This document shows, piece after piece, positions 61,341 through 64,000 of a stretch of 64,000 nt of DNA (its first letter is position 1; each line of letters begins with the position of its first letter). The notes under the pieces were generated by a model. The model worked only from the letters and a program-made list of their open reading frames with translations, had not been told where the DNA came from and made no database searches. Made by a program: the position numbers and the translations under genes. This stretch comes from PALSA-911 sp963743035 (lineage in GTDB: Bacteria > Pseudomonadota > Alphaproteobacteria > Acetobacterales > Acetobacteraceae): contig CAVUOB010000017.1 in assembly GCA_963743035.1 (NCBI GenBank), positions 62,001-126,000 of the forward strand. Direction: 5' to 3'.

Positions 61341-63502
61341 ATGACCGATACAATTCCGAATGAACTTCCGGTAACAGGCTATTTCCACCATTTTCCGCCC
61401 GGCCTGGCGGCGCGCTGCAGGTGCATGTCAGCCTGCGCGACGGCGGCACCTGTCGCCGCGGCTCGAACACGTGATCAGCGGCGATCCGAACCCAGCCGGT
61501 CCCGGCCTTCGTTTCGAGGACCTGTCCGATTGCTTCGACCGCACGCTGCCGGGCCGCCCGTCAGGAGATCCACGCCGGTTCCTATGCCCGGCTGCCGGCA
61601 CCTCGGGCGGCGGCAGGCTGAGCTGGCAGGACTGGACGGCGCTCGCCTGGATGGTTCGCCCCGGCGCGTCCCGGGCGGTGCTGTCGCAGGAAGCGGGCGG
61701 CGCGCGCGTGGTGCTCTCCATCGGCGGCGCGGGGGCCGAGGCCCGGTTGGAATGGCCGGGCGGGCAGGTGACGCTGGCGACCGGTGCGCCGGTGGGAAGG
61801 CGACGCTGGGTGCGGCTGTGGCTTTCCGCCGATCCCGCGACCGGCACCGTTCTGCTCGGCCAGCTCGTGTCCGGTGAGGCCACGGCAAGCATTGTCACGG
61901 CCGATGCGGACGGGATCGTCCTGGCGGATGGCGGGAATGTGCTTGTTGCGCGGAAAATGCCGCCGCCCCGGCGCGCCATTTCAACGGCAAGATCGAGGCG
62001 CCGGCGATCCTGGCGGGCGGCATTGCTGGCTGGGCCGATCTGTTGGCATTGCCCGTGAACCCCGTGCTTGCCGCCTGGGATTTCGCGCGCGGCATCGACG
62101 GCATGGACATCACCGAACCGGTCCGCAAGCGTGCACGGCAGCGATCAACCTGCCCACGCGCGGTATCGTGGGCGCGCACTGGACCGGCAGGAGACATGCT
62201 GGCGGCACGCGCCGGCGGATTACGCGGCCATCCATTTCCACGATGACGACATCGACGATTGCCGCTGGGCCCCGACTTCGCTGCAGATTCCCGAAGACAT
62301 GCCAAGCGGCGCCTACGTGCTCCATCTGGCCTGCGTGGGCGGCGAGGATCGCTTGCCTTTCTACGTGCTGCCGCGCCGCGGCGGCCCGATGCGCCGGTCG
62401 CGTTTCTCGCCTCGACCTTCACCTATCAGGCCTATGCCAACCATGCCCGCGGCAACTTCGGCACACCTTTCCGGCGCGCGTGCAGGAGTGGGGGGCGTAT
62501 CCCTACAATCCCGACGAGTACCCGGTCTACGGCCATTCCACCTACAACCGGCATGCCGACAGCAGCGGCATCGCCTTTCCTCCAGCCGCCGTCCTATGCT
62601 AACCATGCGGCCCGGCTTCCTGACCTTCAACGACGCCCGCGGCTCCGGTCTGCGCCACTATCCGGCCGACACCCATCTGCTCGCCTGGCTGGAGGCAAAG
62701 AAATCGCCTTCGACATCATCACCGACGAAGACCTGGACGATGAAGGCCCGCGTTGCTCGCGCCCTACAAGGTGGTGCTGACCGGATCGCATCCGGAATAT
62801 CACACCCTCGGCACGCTCGATGCCCTGCAAACCTACACCGACCCCGGCGGCCGGCTGGTCTATCTCGGCGGCAACGGATTCTACTGGCGGATCGCGCGGC
62901 GATGCGATGCCGGGCGTCATCGAGATCCGCCGCGCCGAGGGGGGCATCCGCGCCTGGGACGCCGAACCGGGCGAATATCACCACGCCCTCGACGGGCAGC
63001 TCGGCGGCCTGTGGCGGCGCAACCGCCGGCCACCGCAGGTTCTCACCGGTGTCGGCTTTTCCGGCCAAGGCCTGTTCGAGGGGACGCATTATCGCCGCCT
63101 GCCGGCGTCCTACGCGCACGAGTACGCCTGGATCTTCGAGGGCGTGGAAGTCGAGACCGATCGGCGGTTACGGCTTCTCGGGCGGAGGCGCTGCGGGATT
63201 CGAAATCGATCGCGCCGATTTCGACCTGGGCACGCCGGCCCACCGTGATCCTGGCAAGGTCGGAGGACCCGCCCCAATCCTTCGTCACAGTCCCGGAAGA
63301 GCTCCTGTCGCATATCCCACAGTAACGGTGAAACACCGGACCAATTGAAACGCGGCGAGATCGTCTATTTCAAGACCGCCGCCGGCGGTGAAGTGTTTTC
63401 CGTCGGCTCCATCACCTTCTGTGGCAGCCTGTGGCGGACGACGGCTTCGAAGGACCGATCTCGCGCCTGTTGGAAAACGTGGTGCGCCGCTTCGCCGGCT
63501 GA
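61341..63502 (+). pseudogene. N,N-dimethylformamidase large-subunit-like protein, shredded by many frame changes
   Basis: About 720 residues if repaired, near the ~760 of the family. Starts ATG 61341 (MTDTIPNELPVTGYFHHF), ends at TGA 63500. Successive segments in order: LQVHVSLRDGGTC; RLEHVISGDPNPAGPGLRFE; LSWQDWTALAWMVRPGAS; LPVNPVLAAWDFARGIDGMD; AAINLPTRGIVGAHWTG; YAAIHFHDDDIDDCRWAPTS; AFLASTFTYQAYANHARGNF; YPYNPDEYPVYGHSTYNRHA; PGFLTFNDARGSGLRHYPAD; SHPEYHTLGTLDALQTYTDP; GRLVYLGGNGFYWRIA; AWIFEGVEVETD; GEIVYFKTAAGGEVFSVGSI. I count at least 17 changes of frame, mostly single-base losses. In the family this subunit hydrolyses dimethylformamide or other small amides; a small subunit gene is not seen. 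Downstream of an amino-acid/amide-type importer. Confidence 0.75.
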
Positions 63503-63517
63503 ACGGGAGATAGTTTC

Positions 63518-64000
63518 ATGCGGCTCGCTATTGCCATGCTGTGGCACGAAGGCAATTCCTTTTCCCCGGTGCCGACCGATCTCGACTGGTTTCGTGCCGG
63601 TGGCTGGGCGATCGGTGACGAGGCTCGGGAGATGTATGCCGGCACCGCCAGCGAAATCGGCGGTGCGCTCGACTATGTGGATGCCCACCCCGAATGCGAC
63701 GCGCAATTTCTGCGGCTTGCCTGGCGCCCGCAGACCCGGTGCCGCACCAGGTCCATACGGCCATTTGCGACGAAATCCTCGCCGGGCTTGCCGGCGGCAC
63801 GTGGGACGCGGTCTATTTCGCACTGCGCCGGCGCACTGGTAACCGACCTCGATCCGCTGGCCGACCTGCATTTCCTCGAGCGCGTGCGCGTATGCATCGG
63901 GCCGGACGTGAAGCTCGGCATCTCGTTCGACCTGCATGCGAATATCGACCCGCGGATCGCCGGCCTGGTCGACTTCGCCACCGATTGGCACCCATTCGCA
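63518..64000 (+). pseudogene. M81-family metallopeptidase (MlrC-like), partial and frameshifted
   Basis: N-terminal ~160 residues before the window ends. Starts MRLAIAMLWHEGNSFSPVPT, SEIGGALDYVDAHPECDAQF, then in another frame HQVHTAICDEILAGLAGGTW and DAVYFAL, then in the first frame again GALVTDLDPLADLHFLERVR and GISFDLHANIDPRIAGLVDF, the latter the conserved DLHAN motif of MlrC/M81 proteins. At least two frame changes lie near 63725 and 63832. The family cleaves small or modified peptides; role here likely in use of an imported amide or peptide. Confidence 0.75.

Noticed and set aside
1..64000. CRISPR arrays, rRNA or tRNA genes, prophage or conjugation genes
   Set aside because: No regularly spaced repeats and no RNA or phage signatures were seen on reading both strands; a tRNAscan run would be needed for certainty.

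Overview
The window is high-GC DNA from an alphaproteobacterium. Gene content and order (methanol-oxidation genes of the xox type, a complete pqqABCDE operon, a selenocysteine formate dehydrogenase, minCDE) fit Rhodospirillales/Acetobacterales best, but no marker gene here fixes the taxon. Its centre is a one-carbon island of about 33 kb (roughly 4.4-37.4 kb) that encodes nearly a whole route from methanol to CO2.

Layout. 0-3 kb: divergent polysaccharide-export genes (GumC/Wzz-like and GumB/Wza-like) plus the murein endopeptidase MepA. 3.3-4.2 kb: an SDR oxidoreductase. 4.4-12.1 kb: selB, then fdoGHI-fdhE, a membrane formate dehydrogenase whose catalytic subunit is read through an in-frame UGA (Sec198) followed by a bacterial SECIS hairpin. 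12.2-16.3 kb: gfa, a tonB and a TonB-dependent receptor. 17.0-22.0 kb: pqqA (26 codons), pqqB, C, D, E and two quinoprotein-associated secreted proteins. 22.0-23.6 kb (minus): a small secreted protein and S-(hydroxymethyl)glutathione dehydrogenase. 24.0-27.8 kb: xoxF (lanthanide-type Asp present), xoxG and a xoxJ-rhodanese fusion. 27.8-32.5 kb (minus): a PedA1A2BC/Lut-type ABC transporter operon with two secreted accessory proteins. 32.7-35.7 kb: a DUF3280-like protein and a second ABC importer whose ATPase has an abnormal signature motif. 35.7-37.4 kb: a cytochrome c, S-formylglutathione hydrolase and an EthD-like protein. Expected flow: methanol to formaldehyde (XoxF/XoxG with PQQ), then glutathione adduct (Gfa), oxidation (FrmA), hydrolysis (FghA) and formate oxidation (FdoGHI).

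37.4-42.0 kb holds an AraC regulator divergent from a fosmidomycin-resistance-type MFS pump, and minCDE; a ~101-bp sequence is duplicated on either side of the regulator/pump pair. 42.1-47.4 kb: a zinc-ribbon membrane protein and a HlyD / double ABC-2 permease / HlyD export locus with two frameshifts and no ATPase gene. 47.4-49.9 kb: an IS1182-type and an IS481-type element, inserted at the two CTAG feet of one perfect 18-bp hairpin that once separated two convergent genes. 49.9-64.0 kb: a catabolic region with a class III CoA-transferase, RraA-like protein, flavin monooxygenase, RpiR regulator, class III aminotransferase, branched-chain amino-acid type ABC importer, an N,N-dimethylformamidase large-subunit-like gene and an M81/MlrC-type peptidase running off the end.

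Sequence quality: no frameshift was recognised in the first 45.8 kb, but several occur at 45.8-49.5 kb and the density climbs steeply after 58.4 kb. The dimethylformamidase-like gene changes frame at least 17 times in 2.2 kb while every segment still reads as good protein. This looks more like consensus error than biological decay.
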